The notes: a model not told the origin generated them from the letters alone. A stretch of 33,099 bases of DNA from Nocardia takedensis NBRC 100417 (GCF_000308695.1 NZ_BAGG01000055.1:1-33099); one strand, 5' to 3'. Shown: positions 1 through 8,661, numbered from the stretch's first letter. Made by a program: numbers and translations.

Positions 1-1889
1 AGGCGCGCGTCACCGGCGCGCGCCCCGCCCCGGCGGACCCGCGCCTGCGCGCCGCCCTCGGGGAGATCCGGGCGGGCGTCATCGCCTCGCACCGGGCCAC
101 GCTGGCGGCCCAGGTCGCCCTGCAACGGGCCATCCTGCGGCGCGCGTTGCCGGTCGCGGGCGCTTCGGAGCCCACGACCGCGCACGGCGGGCTCTCCCCG
201 TTCGCCGCCGCCGTCGCCGACCCGGCGCACGCGCCGGAACCGGCCTTCAAACCGGCGGCGCGCACGAAGGTCACCAGCCTGGACGCCGCGGCGCTGCGGC
301 GGCTCGGCGCGGGCGAACTCGCCGAGGTGTTCGGCGCTTCCTATGGCCGGGAGCCCGTCGCCGCCCGCCTGGCCGCGACAGCCCCGCTCGCCCTGGTCGA
401 GGTCCTCGCGCTGGAACTGCGCGGCGGCACGGGCCGCGGCAGGCTGGTCGCGCACTTCGACGGCGACGTGCGCTCGGCGGCCATCCAGGCCGCCGAGGTC
501 TTCGCCCTGTTCACCGGCATGCCGCTGTGCCTGACCCACGGCGAACTGGTCTCGGCCGTCGGCGCGGACGAGGCGACCGAATCCGCGCCGACTTCGGGCG
601 AGATCGGTTCGGGCACACTCGAACTGGTCGTCTCGCACATAGACCTGGTGCCGCGTCCGCACGTGACCGGCAGCGTGCGGGTCGACGGGTCCGCGCGGCC
701 GTTCGAGGTCACCGTGGCCGTCGTGGAGCGGGCGGGTACGCCGGTCGGCCCCGGCGCGGCGGCGAAAGGGCTGCTGCTCAACGAATTCCACATGGTGCAC
801 CTCTCGCGCGGCGACCAGTCTGTCGCGATGGGACCGGAATTCGCGAGCTACACCGGGGTGCGGGCCACCCGCCTGCCCACCGGCGGTCTGCTGCTGGTCG
901 ACCGCGTCCTCGATTTCGACGGCGCGCGCGGCGAATTGGACTCCGCGTCCTACACCAGCGAATACGATTCGCCCGCCGACTCGTGGTACTACGGCGACAC
1001 CGCCAACGAATCCATGCCGCACTTCGTCTACATGGAGACCTCGTTGCAGGCGGCGCTGCTGATGGGCTACTACGCGGGCCCGACGCTGACCCAGCCCGAC
1101 ACCACGCTGAGCCTGCGCAACCTGGGCGGCACGGCGACGGTGCTGCGGCAGATCGACCTGCGCGACGCCACCATCTCCCAGTCCTCGCGCCTGCTGTCCA
1201 CGACGATCCTGCCCGGTTCGTCGTTGCAGACCTTCGACTACACCCTCAGTGTCGACGGCGAGCCGTTCTACGTCGGCGAGACCATGTTCGGCTACTTCAG
1301 CGATCAGGCGCTGGCCAATCAGACCGGCCTGGACGCGGGCAAGAACGTCCCGAGCTGGCTGGCGAGCCGTCCGGGTACGACCACCCGCGAGATCGACGTG
1401 GCCGCGCGTCGCGCCGACCCGGACGCCGTGCTGGTCTCGCGCGCCAACCTGACCCTGATCGACCGGGTCTCGGTGGTCGACGGCGGCGGGGAACACGGTG
1501 CGGGATACCTGCATTCGCTGCGCACCATCGACCCGTCGGACTGGTACTTCGCCCGCCACTTCCACCTGGACCCGGTCATCCCGGGCTCGCTCGGGGTGGA
1601 ATCGGTGATCCATGCGGTCCAGGAGTGGATGATCGACGCCGGATTCGCCGACGGCATGGCCGATCCGGTCTTCCGCATCCCCGCCGACATCGCCTTCAGT
1701 TGGCGCTACCGCGGCCAGTTCCTGCCCACCGATTCCACGGTGGAACTCGAAGCCCACATCAAGACGGTGCGGCGCGGACCCGACAGCGTGATCGTCACCG
1801 TGGACGGTTCGCTGTGGAAGCCGGGCCTGCGCATCTACGAACTGCTCGATCTCGGGATCGAACTGGCCGACCGGAAGGCTGAGCGATGA
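1..1889 (+). CDS. PUFA-synthase-like type I polyketide synthase, C-terminal part (partial, 5' end outside window)
   Basis: The reading frame is open from base 3 with no start, so this is the last 628 residues of a larger protein. The visible part resembles the FabA-like dehydratase region of PfaC-type polyunsaturated fatty acid synthases: paired hotdog folds that remove water from beta-hydroxyacyl-ACP. The first region holds YDSPADSWYYGD followed by MPHFVYMETSLQ (about bases 966-1050). The second holds WYFARHFHLDPVIPGSLGVE (about bases 1540-1600), which matches the FabA active-site pattern, including the His and the DPVxPG Asp. The segment before them may be a further degenerate hotdog. An Ala/Pro-rich linker at about residues 45-90 separates these from whatever lies upstream. 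The stop overlaps the pfaD start as ATGA, so the two are translationally coupled. KS, AT and ACP domains are expected upstream but cannot be seen. Family is confident; product is unknown. Confidence 0.88.
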   Translation, partial: ARVTGARPAPADPRLRAALGEIRAGVIASHRATLAAQVALQRAILRRALPVAGASEPTTAHGGLSPFAAAVADPAHAPEPAFKPAARTKVTSLDAAALRRLGAGELAEVFGASYGREPVAARLAATAPLALVEVLALELRGGTGRGRLVAHFDGDVRSAAIQAAEVFALFTGMPLCLTHGELVSAVGADEATESAPTSGEIGSGTLELVVSHIDLVPRPHVTGSVRVDGSARPFEVTVAVVERAGTPVGPGAAAKGLLLNEFHMVHLSRGDQSVAMGPEFASYTGVRATRLPTGGLLLVDRVLDFDGARGELDSASYTSEYDSPADSWYYGDTANESMPHFVYMETSLQAALLMGYYAGPTLTQPDTTLSLRNLGGTATVLRQIDLRDATISQSSRLLSTTILPGSSLQTFDYTLSVDGEPFYVGETMFGYFSDQALANQTGLDAGKNVPSWLASRPGTTTREIDVAARRADPDAVLVSRANLTLIDRVSVVDGGGEHGAGYLHSLRTIDPSDWYFARHFHLDPVIPGSLGVESVIHAVQEWMIDAGFADGMADPVFRIPADIAFSWRYRGQFLPTDSTVELEAHIKTVRRGPDSVIVTVDGSLWKPGLRIYELLDLGIELADRKAER

Positions 1890-3454
1890 CCGCCTCGCAG
1901 ATCGCGGCGGTCGCCGAGACCGTCGCCGACATCGGTGCGCTGCTGGCCGACACCGACCGCCCGTGCTGGATCATCCGGCACGAGAACAAGGTCGCGGCCA
2001 CCGCCGACGAATCGGTGGCCGCGCGGGCGGGCGTGCTGGCCGCCGTCGGCCCGTTGACCGCGGACCGACTGGGCGACAGCGGATTCCGCGCCGCCCACGG
2101 GGTGCGCGCCGCCTACGCGGCGGGCGCGATGGCCAACGGCATCGCCTCGCCCGCGCTGGTGGCGGCGATGTCGCGGGCCGGCTACCTCGGCTCCTACGGG
2201 GCCGCGGGTGTCTCGCCCTCGATCGTGGACTCGGCGCTGGCCGGGTTGGCTCGCGACCTGGGGTCGAAACCGTTCGCCTGCAACCTGATCCACAGTCCGT
2301 CAGAACCGGCGCTGGAACGCGCGATCGTGGATTCCTGCCTGCGGCACGGGGTGCGCTGTGTGGAGGCCTCGGCCTTCATGGCGCTCACCCCGGAGGTGGT
2401 GCGCTACCGCGCCGCCGGGCTGAGCCTGGACGCGCAGGGACGGGTGCACGTGGGGCACCGGGTGATCGCGAAGGTCTCCCGCGTCGAGGTGGCCGAGGTG
2501 TTCCTGCGCCCCGCGCCCGCCGCACTGCTGCGCGGGTTGGTGGCGGCGGGCGACCTCACCGCCGAGCAGGCCCGCCTGGCCGAATCCGTGCCGATGGCCG
2601 ACGATCTCACCGCCGAGGCCGATTCGGGCGGCCACACCGACCGCCGTCCGCTCACGGTCCTTTTGCCCGAACTGATCGCCGCGCGCGACCGGGTGGCGCG
2701 CACCGTCCCGGCCGCCGCGGCGGTGCGGGTCGGCGCGGCGGGCGGGATCGGCACCCCCGCCGCCACCGCGGCCGCCTTCGCCCTGGGCGCGGCCTACGTC
2801 GTGACCGGGTCGGTCAACCAGGCCACCCGCGAGGCCGACCAGTCCGAGACCACCAAAATGCTTTTGGCGACCGCGGATTTCGCGGATTGCGCGATGGCGC
2901 CGTCCTCGGACATGTTCGAGCTCGGCGTGCAGGTGCAGGTGCTGCGCCGCGGCACCATGTTCGCCTCGCGCGCGCACCGCCTCTACGACACCTACCGCGA
3001 ATACGCCGGCCTGCACGCGCTGCCCGCCGACCTGCGCGCCGATTTGGAGAAGACCGTGTTCCGGCGGCCGCTCGAGGACGTCTGGAACGACTGCGTGGCC
3101 TTCTTCACCGACCGCGACCCCGCGCAGTTGGTCGGCGCGGCCGAGGACCCCAAGCGCAAGATGGCGCTGATCTTCCGCTGGTACCTGGGCCTGTCCTCGG
3201 GCTGGAGTATCCGGGGTGAGGCCGAACGCGCCGCCGACTACCAGATCTGGTGCGGTCCCGCGATGGGCGCGTTCAACAGTTGGGCCGCGGGCACCTACCT
3301 GGCCGCGCCCAGCAACCGCAACGTCGCCGATATCGCCGATCAACTGATGACCGGCGCGGCCTACCTCACCCGGATCGCGCAGTTGCGCACCGCGGGCGTG
3401 CGGTTGCCCGCCGAGATCGCCCGTTTCGTGCCACGACCGAGCGAGGACCGATGA
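1886..3454 (+). CDS. pfaD: PfaD-family enoyl reductase (FMN-dependent, nitronate-monooxygenase-like fold)
   Basis: 522 residues, close to the usual PfaD length. In PUFA synthases PfaD is the separate enoyl-ACP reductase, an FMN TIM-barrel enzyme that reduces the double bond left by the FabA-like dehydratases. Recognisable blocks are the Gly-rich VRVGAAGGIGTPAATAAAF flavin-binding region, GSVNQATREADQSE, then MAPSSDMFELGVQVQVLRRG and TMFASRAHRLYDTYREYAG, which form the characteristic PfaD signature order. The N-terminal GDSGFRAAHGVRAAYAAGAM and the GYLGSYGAAGVSP stretch also fit. The start ATG overlaps the synthase stop. The pairing of FabA-type dehydratase with PfaD is what marks this cluster as PUFA-like rather than an ordinary modular PKS. 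The frame is intact and no key block is missing. Confidence 0.93.
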   Translation: MTASQIAAVAETVADIGALLADTDRPCWIIRHENKVAATADESVAARAGVLAAVGPLTADRLGDSGFRAAHGVRAAYAAGAMANGIASPALVAAMSRAGYLGSYGAAGVSPSIVDSALAGLARDLGSKPFACNLIHSPSEPALERAIVDSCLRHGVRCVEASAFMALTPEVVRYRAAGLSLDAQGRVHVGHRVIAKVSRVEVAEVFLRPAPAALLRGLVAAGDLTAEQARLAESVPMADDLTAEADSGGHTDRRPLTVLLPELIAARDRVARTVPAAAAVRVGAAGGIGTPAATAAAFALGAAYVVTGSVNQATREADQSETTKMLLATADFADCAMAPSSDMFELGVQVQVLRRGTMFASRAHRLYDTYREYAGLHALPADLRADLEKTVFRRPLEDVWNDCVAFFTDRDPAQLVGAAEDPKRKMALIFRWYLGLSSGWSIRGEAERAADYQIWCGPAMGAFNSWAAGTYLAAPSNRNVADIADQLMTGAAYLTRIAQLRTAGVRLPAEIARFVPRPSEDR

Positions 3455-3528
3455 CCCCGCCGGCATCCGACATCCCCGTGGGCGCGCTGATCGGCGCGCT
3501 CACCGAACCGGCGCCGGTCGGAATCTGA
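3451..3528 (+). CDS. 25-residue ORF coupled to pfaD, unknown
   Basis: An ATG overlaps the pfaD stop (ATGA) and opens a 25-codon frame (MTPPASDIPVGALIGALTEP, then APVGI) that ends just before the terminator hairpin. It has the same codon bias as its neighbours and the same start-stop overlap used across this cluster, which argues that it is translated. No family is recognised. It could be a small peptide, a coupling leader, or the surviving start of a gene that was truncated before the terminator. Low confidence as a functional gene. Confidence 0.35.
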   Translation: MTPPASDIPVGALIGALTEPAPVGI

Positions 3529-3552
3529 ACCACCGCTACACGATCAGGACAG

Positions 3553-3591
3553 CGAAAGAGGCGGTCGAGACACTCTCGACCGCCTCTTTCG
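3553..3591. terminator. Bidirectional hairpin terminator
   Basis: A perfect 18-bp inverted repeat (3553-3570 and 3574-3591) with a 3-base CAC loop. The arms end in AAAG/CTTT, giving short T tracts on both strands. It sits between the rightward pfaD unit and the leftward hydrolase gene, so it can serve both convergent transcripts. Confidence 0.88.
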
Positions 3592-3602
3592 TATCCGGTG
3601 AC

Positions 3603-4496
3603 TCAGCTGGGCGACTCGCCCGCGGTGATCCAGACGGCCAGCTTCGGCGCGAGGGTGCGCGAATCCTTCAACCACAGGAAGTGGTCGCGGTTCTCGATCC
3701 CCGAGTTCTCATCGATGTGCCAGCGCGAGACCTTCGCCTTCGGCATGCGCCCGACCAGGAAGTCCACATTCGACTTCGGGCCCAGCACGTCCTCGGACAG
3801 CGAGATCGGCAGCACCGGGACCGTCATCTCCGCCAGCAGCGCGTTGTAGCGGGTCTTGGTGCCGCGGGGGCGGTAGTAGCTGGTCAGCGAGTGCACCGAC
3901 CAGTCGATCATGACGCCGCCCGGCATCGCCGCCGGGATCAGCACCCCGCCGGGCCAGTGGCCCTTGAGCCGGGCGACCATGCCGATGTACTGGATCTGGC
4001 TCAGGGCCTCGAACCAGCGGCGCGGACCGAAGGCGTACCAGAACACCGTGCCGGTGCCGATGGTGATGACGCCCGCGACCCGCTCCGGGTGCGCGGCCGC
4101 GAACAGCAGCGCGAGTTGGCCGCCGATGCTGTGGCCGAACAAGTGCAGCGGCGCCCGCGGAAAGCGTTCGGCGACCGCGCCGACCAGGGCGGGCATATCG
4201 ATCTCGAGCATCTCGCGGTAGCCGAAATCGGTGTGCTCGCCCAGTGCGGGAACGGCTTCGCCGTGCGCGCGCAGATCGCAGGTCGCCACCGACAGGCCCT
4301 GCGCGTGCAGGGATTTGGCCAGCGCCAGATAGTTGCGCGCCTTCATCGCCATCGCGGGGATGATCAGCACCACGGGCGCCTCGGCCCGCTCGGCGGGCAG
4401 GAACCGGACGGTGAAGGTGACACCGTCGCAGGTCCGCACCGCGGTCGACTCCAGCGACCCGAACTCCGATTTGGCCTCGGGGGTCCTGGTGGTCAT
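3603..4496 (-). CDS. Alpha/beta hydrolase (serine hydrolase)
   Basis: 297 residues. The nucleophile elbow is GHSIGG, with Ser at about residue 123, after a LIIPAMAMKARNY oxyanion-type segment. A late RDHFLW supplies the likely catalytic His, with an acid in the preceding strand region (SLSEDVLGP). There is no signal peptide, so the protein is cytosolic. It resembles alpha/beta-hydrolase proteins with a lysophospholipase-like N-terminus (DLRAHGEAVP). Its start overlaps the stop of the upstream thioesterase by ATGA (4493-4496), and it is the last gene of a three-gene leftward operon. In this cluster it may hydrolyse or transfer an acyl ester or thioester. The substrate is unknown. Confidence 0.82.
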   Translation of the reverse strand: MTTRTPEAKSEFGSLESTAVRTCDGVTFTVRFLPAERAEAPVVLIIPAMAMKARNYLALAKSLHAQGLSVATCDLRAHGEAVPALGEHTDFGYREMLEIDMPALVGAVAERFPRAPLHLFGHSIGGQLALLFAAAHPERVAGVITIGTGTVFWYAFGPRRWFEALSQIQYIGMVARLKGHWPGGVLIPAAMPGGVMIDWSVHSLTSYYRPRGTKTRYNALLAEMTVPVLPISLSEDVLGPKSNVDFLVGRMPKAKVSRWHIDENSGIENRDHFLWLKDSRTLAPKLAVWITAGESPS

Positions 4497-5017
4497 GCCC
4501 CCGCTCCCGGGACCGCCACGTCGCAGACGTAGTCGAAGGTGAACTTGGCGACCACGACATCCTTGTCGTCGAGCACCGAGACCTTGCCCGAGAGCTCGAA
4601 GCGCCCCGATTCGGTCGCGCCGAGCACCTCGGCCAGTTCGCGCTGGTCGACGGTGGCCACCGCGCGCACCCGGCCGAGGGCGGGCTTGCGGTAGGAGGCG
4701 GTGCCCGCGCGCAGCACCAGGCGCTCCACGGTGGTCAGCTTGGTGGCTGCGGCGCCGACGAAGGCGGCCGCGCCCGCGATGTCGGCGGCGGTGAACAGCG
4801 CGCCCGCGTGCACGGTGCCCATGTGGTTGCGCACCGAGTCCAGCGCGGGAATCTCCACGACCGCGCGCTCCGGGCTGATCTCGGACACCAGGGTGCCGAC
4901 GCGCTCGGCGAAGGGCACCATGTCCTGGGAGACCTTGCGCAGGTATTCGTAATCGACGGCCGCGCAGTCGAGTTCGGGGTAGGCCGCCGCGAATCCGGCG
5001 ATTTCACGAGTGGTCAT
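4493..5017 (-). CDS. PaaI/DUF4442-type hotdog thioesterase
   Basis: 174 residues. The central NHMGTVHAGALFTAAD segment is the hotdog helix and active-site loop of PaaI/DUF4442-type thioesterases, preceded by ERAVVEIPALD and followed by beta strands rich in Val and Ala. Such enzymes release acyl chains from CoA or ACP. The start was chosen at the ATG behind AAGGAAG a few bases upstream on the minus strand. It lies between the acyl-CoA dehydrogenase and an alpha/beta hydrolase and is coupled to the latter. A proofreading role (removing wrong acyl groups from the synthase) or a true release step are both possible; the sequence does not decide. Confidence 0.8.
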   Translation of the reverse strand: MTTREIAGFAAAYPELDCAAVDYEYLRKVSQDMVPFAERVGTLVSEISPERAVVEIPALDSVRNHMGTVHAGALFTAADIAGAAAFVGAAATKLTTVERLVLRAGTASYRKPALGRVRAVATVDQRELAEVLGATESGRFELSGKVSVLDDKDVVVAKFTFDYVCDVAVPGAGA

Positions 5018-5057
5018 CGTCTTCCTTTTCGGGTGGTAGCGGTGGTGAGGTCGGAAT

Positions 5058-5126
5058 TCAGTCCTTTTCGCGCAGAGCGCTCAGTCCTTTTCGCGCAGAG
5101 CGCTCAGTCCTTTTCGCGCAGAGCGC
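5058..5126. repeat. Three perfect tandem copies of a 23-bp unit
   Basis: Units at 5058-5080, 5081-5103 and 5104-5126, identical to each other. On the minus strand each unit carries the last codons and stop of the acyl-CoA dehydrogenase plus an AAAAGGA stretch. Only the innermost copy (5104-5126) is translated as the C-terminus. Because 23 is not a multiple of three, the extra copies fall after the stop and out of frame. Confidence 0.95.
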
Positions 5127-6264
5127 GGCGGGCGATGGACCAGCGCAGGACCTCGGAGGGGCCCTCGTAGATCCGGAACGCGCGCGCCTCGACCAGGAAG
5201 CGCGCGACCAAGTGGTCCTCGCAGACGCCGAGGCCGCCGTGCAACTGCACCGACCGGTCCAGCACCCGCCACACGGCCTCGGCGACGAAGGTCTTGGCGA
5301 TCGAGGTCTCGTGCTTGGCCTGCGAGGAGGTCGGGCCCTGCTCGTCGATGGTGGTCGCGGCCTGTCGGATCAGGCCGCGCGCGGCGGCGATGTCGATCTC
5401 GCTGTCGGCAACCATGCCCTGGGCGATGCCGTGCTCGGCGATGGGGCTGCCGAATCCGGTCCGCCGGTTGATGTGGGCGACGGCCAGGCGGTGACCGCGC
5501 ACGGCCAGGCCGAGCCAGTTCATGCAGAAGGTCAGGCGCGAGGGGGCCAGGCGCACCGAGGCCAGCGTCAGACCCTGGCCGACCGCGCCGAGCACGGCGG
5601 TGTCGGGAACCTCGCAGTCGGTGAACAGCACCTCGCAGTGCCCGCCCGGCGCGCTGGTGTGGTCCAGCGTCGGCATCCGCCGCCCGACCTTCATGCCCGG
5701 GTTGTCGGCGTCGACGAGGAACATCGTCGGGCCTTCGGGGGTGCGGGCCACGCAGATGGTGAACGCCGCGCCCTGCGCGCCGGTGGTGAAGTGCTTCGCG
5801 CCGTTGATGACCCACCCGCCCGCGGTGGCCTCGGCCCGCGTGCTGAGCATGGTCGGGTCCGCGCCCGCGCCGGGGGCGGGTTCGGTCATGGCGATGGCCG
5901 AACGCACCTCGCCGGAGGCCAGCGGGGCCAGGTAGCGCTGACGCTGTTCCGGGTTCGCGACATGGTCGAGCAGATGGATATTGCCGTCGTCGGGGGCCCA
6001 GGCGTTGACCGCCAGCGGTCCGATCAGGCTCGCGCCCGCCGCCTCGAGCACCTCGGCCTGGCCCCTGGTGTCGAGTCCGAGACCGCCGAAGGCGGGGTCG
6101 GACAGGGGGCCGAACACACCCGCGTCCTTGGCCTTCTGCTGGAGTTCCAGACGCAGGGCGTCATCCATTGCCCTGCCGTCGGCGATGATCTCGCGCTCGA
6201 CGGGAAACACGTGGTCACGGACGAATTCGGTGGTCTTTTCGACAAGCTTGGCCACTGAGGTCAT
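5104..6264 (-). CDS. Acyl-CoA dehydrogenase (FAD)
   Basis: 386 residues, the typical length. Acyl-CoA dehydrogenases introduce an alpha,beta double bond into acyl-CoA (or acyl-ACP) using FAD. Visible features are the FAD/substrate loop AIAMTEPAPGAGADP, the WVINGAKHFTTGA strand, and the C-terminal block VQLHGGLGVCEDHLVARF followed by RIYEGPSEVLRWSIAR. The Glu of YEG (about residue 367) is the usual catalytic base. The ATG at 6264 was chosen because family homology begins there; the open frame runs further upstream but is antisense to the reductase gene. It is the first gene of the leftward operon and divergent from the reductase/P450 operon. Its 3' end is caught in a 23-bp tandem triplication without altering the protein. 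It probably tailors a chain made by this cluster. Confidence 0.9.
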   Translation of the reverse strand: MTSVAKLVEKTTEFVRDHVFPVEREIIADGRAMDDALRLELQQKAKDAGVFGPLSDPAFGGLGLDTRGQAEVLEAAGASLIGPLAVNAWAPDDGNIHLLDHVANPEQRQRYLAPLASGEVRSAIAMTEPAPGAGADPTMLSTRAEATAGGWVINGAKHFTTGAQGAAFTICVARTPEGPTMFLVDADNPGMKVGRRMPTLDHTSAPGGHCEVLFTDCEVPDTAVLGAVGQGLTLASVRLAPSRLTFCMNWLGLAVRGHRLAVAHINRRTGFGSPIAEHGIAQGMVADSEIDIAAARGLIRQAATTIDEQGPTSSQAKHETSIAKTFVAEAVWRVLDRSVQLHGGLGVCEDHLVARFLVEARAFRIYEGPSEVLRWSIARRALREKD

Positions 6265-6313
6265 GGGGTCAGTGTGGGTGGGCGGGCGGGGGCGTCGGAG
6301 GGCGATAGTCAAC

Positions 6314-6332
6314 GTCGATTGCGCGAATCGAC
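6314..6332. promoter_or_regulatory. Palindromic operator candidate in divergent promoter region
   Basis: GTCGATT and AATCGAC form perfect 7-bp arms around GCGCG. The site is in the 117-base gap between the acyl-CoA dehydrogenase (leftward) and the reductase (rightward), where one regulator could control both operons. No regulator gene is visible inside the cluster portion in this window. Confidence 0.5.
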
Positions 6333-6381
6333 TGCGTGAACCGAGTGGCCCGGCCTCGCGGCGCTCGGCGACAGTGGGGCC

Positions 6382-7314
6382 ATGACCGACTTGCCGGTAC
6401 GGATCATCAACCGCAGCGACGAGGCCACCGGAGTCTTCGCACTCGAACTCGCCGCACTCGACGGCGCGGATCTTCCGCCCTGGTCGCCGGGAGCCCATAT
6501 CGACGTCGCGGTCGGCGCGGCGGGCGTGCGCCAGTACTCCCTGTGCGGCGACCCCGCCGACCGTTCGCACTGGCGCATCGCGATCCTGCACGAACCCGAG
6601 GGCCGCGGCGGCTCGGACCTGCTGTACCGCACCGCGCACGCGGGTACCGAACTCTCGGTGTCCGCCCCGCGCAACAACTTCGAGCTCGAAGCGCGCGAGC
6701 ACTACGTCTTCGTGGCGGGCGGGATCGGGATCACCCCTATCCTGCCGATGATGGCCGCCGCGGCCGCCGCGGGCGCGCGCTGGCAGCTCTACTACGGCGG
6801 CCGCACCCGCGAGCACATGGCCTTCGCCGAGGAGATCGCGGCCCGCCACCCCGAGGTCCGTCTGCTCCCGCAGGACGCCCACGGTCTGCTCCCGTTGGCG
6901 GAGATTTTCACCGAGCACGCGGGCGCGACCGTGTATTGCTGCGGCCCGGAACCGCTGCTGGCCGCGGTGGAGGACGAAGGGGCCCGGCGCGGCGTGCCCG
7001 TGCGCACGGAACGCTTCGTCCCGCGCGTGGTCGAGACCGCGGGCGACCGGGAGTTCGAGGTCCTGCTCGCCCTGGACGGCCGCACCCTGCGGATCGGCGC
7101 GACCCAATCCATCGTGGACGTGCTCGAGTCGGCGGGCGTGGCGGTGATCACCTCCTGCCGGGAGGGCACCTGCGGCAGTTGCGAGACCCCGGTGCGCGAG
7201 GGCGGCATCGACCACCGCGACTCGATCCTGAGCGCCGAGGAGCGCGACCGCGGCGACACCATGATGCTGTGCGTGTCGCGCGCGGCGGGCGATCGCCTCG
7301 TCCTGGATCTCTGA
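6382..7314 (+). CDS. PDR/VanB-type ferredoxin reductase with C-terminal 2Fe-2S domain
   Basis: 310 residues in the phthalate-dioxygenase-reductase order. A flavin-binding domain comes first (RQYSLCGDP, the RxYS motif), then an NAD(P)H domain (GGIGITPILPM and YCCGPEPLL), then a plant-type 2Fe-2S domain at the C-terminus (CREGTCGSCETPV with a later Cys in MLCVSRA). It passes electrons from NAD(P)H through flavin and its own iron-sulfur centre to an oxygenase. It is the first gene of the rightward operon, 28 bases before a P450, and no separate ferredoxin is seen in the window. It may therefore serve the three P450s and perhaps the desaturase. Cytosolic. Confidence 0.9.
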   Translation: MTDLPVRIINRSDEATGVFALELAALDGADLPPWSPGAHIDVAVGAAGVRQYSLCGDPADRSHWRIAILHEPEGRGGSDLLYRTAHAGTELSVSAPRNNFELEAREHYVFVAGGIGITPILPMMAAAAAAGARWQLYYGGRTREHMAFAEEIAARHPEVRLLPQDAHGLLPLAEIFTEHAGATVYCCGPEPLLAAVEDEGARRGVPVRTERFVPRVVETAGDREFEVLLALDGRTLRIGATQSIVDVLESAGVAVITSCREGTCGSCETPVREGGIDHRDSILSAEERDRGDTMMLCVSRAAGDRLVLDL

Positions 7315-7342
7315 GCACCGTCAGCACCGAGCGAGGAGCGTC

Positions 7343-8572
7343 ATGGCCGACACCGACACCGAGATCCCGGTCCGCGCGCTGGAGGAGGACTTCTTCGCCG
7401 ATCCGCACGCCCACTACCGTCGATGGCGAGCCGACGGTCCGGTGCACCGGGTCCTGTTCCCGGACGGCGTGCACCGCTGGGTCGTCATCGGGTATGCCGA
7501 AGCCCGTGCGGCGCTGGCGGATTCGCGGCTGCGCAAGAATGTCTTCGAGATCGACGCGCTGCTCGCCGAGCGTCGGGACGCCGCGCCCGCCAATCCGCAA
7601 TGGCTGGCGCTGACCAACCACATGCTCAACATCGACCCGCCCGAGCACGCGCGGCTGCGCACACTGGTCAACAAGGCGTTCACCGCGCGCAAGGTGCTCG
7701 ACCTGCGCCCGCGCGTCGAGCGGATCGCCGCCGACCTGCTCGACGCGCTCGCGGGCGGCCCGGCGCGCGAGGTCGACCTGCTGGCCGAGTTCGCGATGCC
7801 GCTGCCGGTCACGGTGATCTGCGAACTGCTCGGCGTGCCCCTCGACGACCGCGCCGATTTCCAGCGCTGGACCCACGGCCTGGTCGTGGTGGTCGGCCGC
7901 GAGGCCGAACGCGGCGCGGCCGCCTCGGCGATGATCGGCTACCTGCGCGGACTGGTCGCGGCCAAGCGGGCGGCGCCGGGGGAGGACCTGCTCTCGGCGC
8001 TGGTCACCGCGCGCGAGGACGGCGACCGCCTCACCGACGAGGAGTTGGTGTCGATGGCGTTCCTGCTGTTGGTCGCGGGCTACGAGACGACGGTCAACCT
8101 GATCGCCAACGGTATGTACGCGCTGCTGCGCGATCCGGCGCAACTGGCCGCGCTGCGCGCCGATCCGTCGGCCGTGCCCGCCGCGGTCGAGGAATTCCTG
8201 CGATTCGACGGTCCGGTGGACATGGCCACCGCGCGCTACACCGCCGAGCCGGTGCGAATAGGGGAGTACGAAATTCCCGTCGGCGAAATGATTTACGTGG
8301 CCGTAACGGCCGCCAATCGCGACCCCGCGCGTTTCTCTGCCCCCGATTCCCTGGGCATCGAGAGTGATTCGAGCGGACATCTGTCCTTCGGGCACGGCAT
8401 CCACTACTGCGTGGGCGCGCCTCTGGCGCGGTTGGAGGCATCGATCGCGGTAGGTTCACTGCTGCAACGCTTTCCGGATATCGCATTGCCGTCGGGCGCA
8501 CCCGAACCCAGGTGGCAGCCGAGCACGCTGATCCGCGGAATGTTCGCTCTGCCGGTGCTGTTGGGACGCTGA
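7343..8572 (+). CDS. Cytochrome P450 (first of three)
   Basis: 409 residues, a soluble bacterial class P450. The I-helix oxygen-activation motif is AGYETT, the K-helix ExxR region is EEFLRF, and the heme loop is FGHGIHYCVGAPLAR with the thiolate Cys at about residue 356. The N-terminus DFFADPHAHYRRWRADGPVH and NIDPPEHARLRTLVNKAFT are typical of the CYP107-like group. It lies directly after the reductase, which suggests a redox pair. It is likely to hydroxylate or further oxidise a lipid or polyketide intermediate; the substrate cannot be read from sequence. Codon use matches its neighbours, apart from a slightly more AT-rich 3' end. Confidence 0.93.
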   Translation: MADTDTEIPVRALEEDFFADPHAHYRRWRADGPVHRVLFPDGVHRWVVIGYAEARAALADSRLRKNVFEIDALLAERRDAAPANPQWLALTNHMLNIDPPEHARLRTLVNKAFTARKVLDLRPRVERIAADLLDALAGGPAREVDLLAEFAMPLPVTVICELLGVPLDDRADFQRWTHGLVVVVGREAERGAAASAMIGYLRGLVAAKRAAPGEDLLSALVTAREDGDRLTDEELVSMAFLLLVAGYETTVNLIANGMYALLRDPAQLAALRADPSAVPAAVEEFLRFDGPVDMATARYTAEPVRIGEYEIPVGEMIYVAVTAANRDPARFSAPDSLGIESDSSGHLSFGHGIHYCVGAPLARLEASIAVGSLLQRFPDIALPSGAPEPRWQPSTLIRGMFALPVLLGR

Positions 8573-8661
8573 CGCCATTTCTGGACGCGTTGTCCGATCG
8601 AGAATCCCGATCTGCCGATAGGAGTACCCGCTTCGGTAGCGCGCACACGGCTGTACGGTGT

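Noticed and set aside
2300..3466. 388-codon leftward open frame antisense to pfaD
   Set aside because: It mirrors the codon bias of pfaD on the opposite strand, has no family resemblance, and is rich in Gly/Arg/His as expected of shadow frames in GC-rich DNA.
5058..5126. CRISPR array
   Set aside because: The three 23-bp copies are directly adjacent with no spacers, so this is a tandem repeat.
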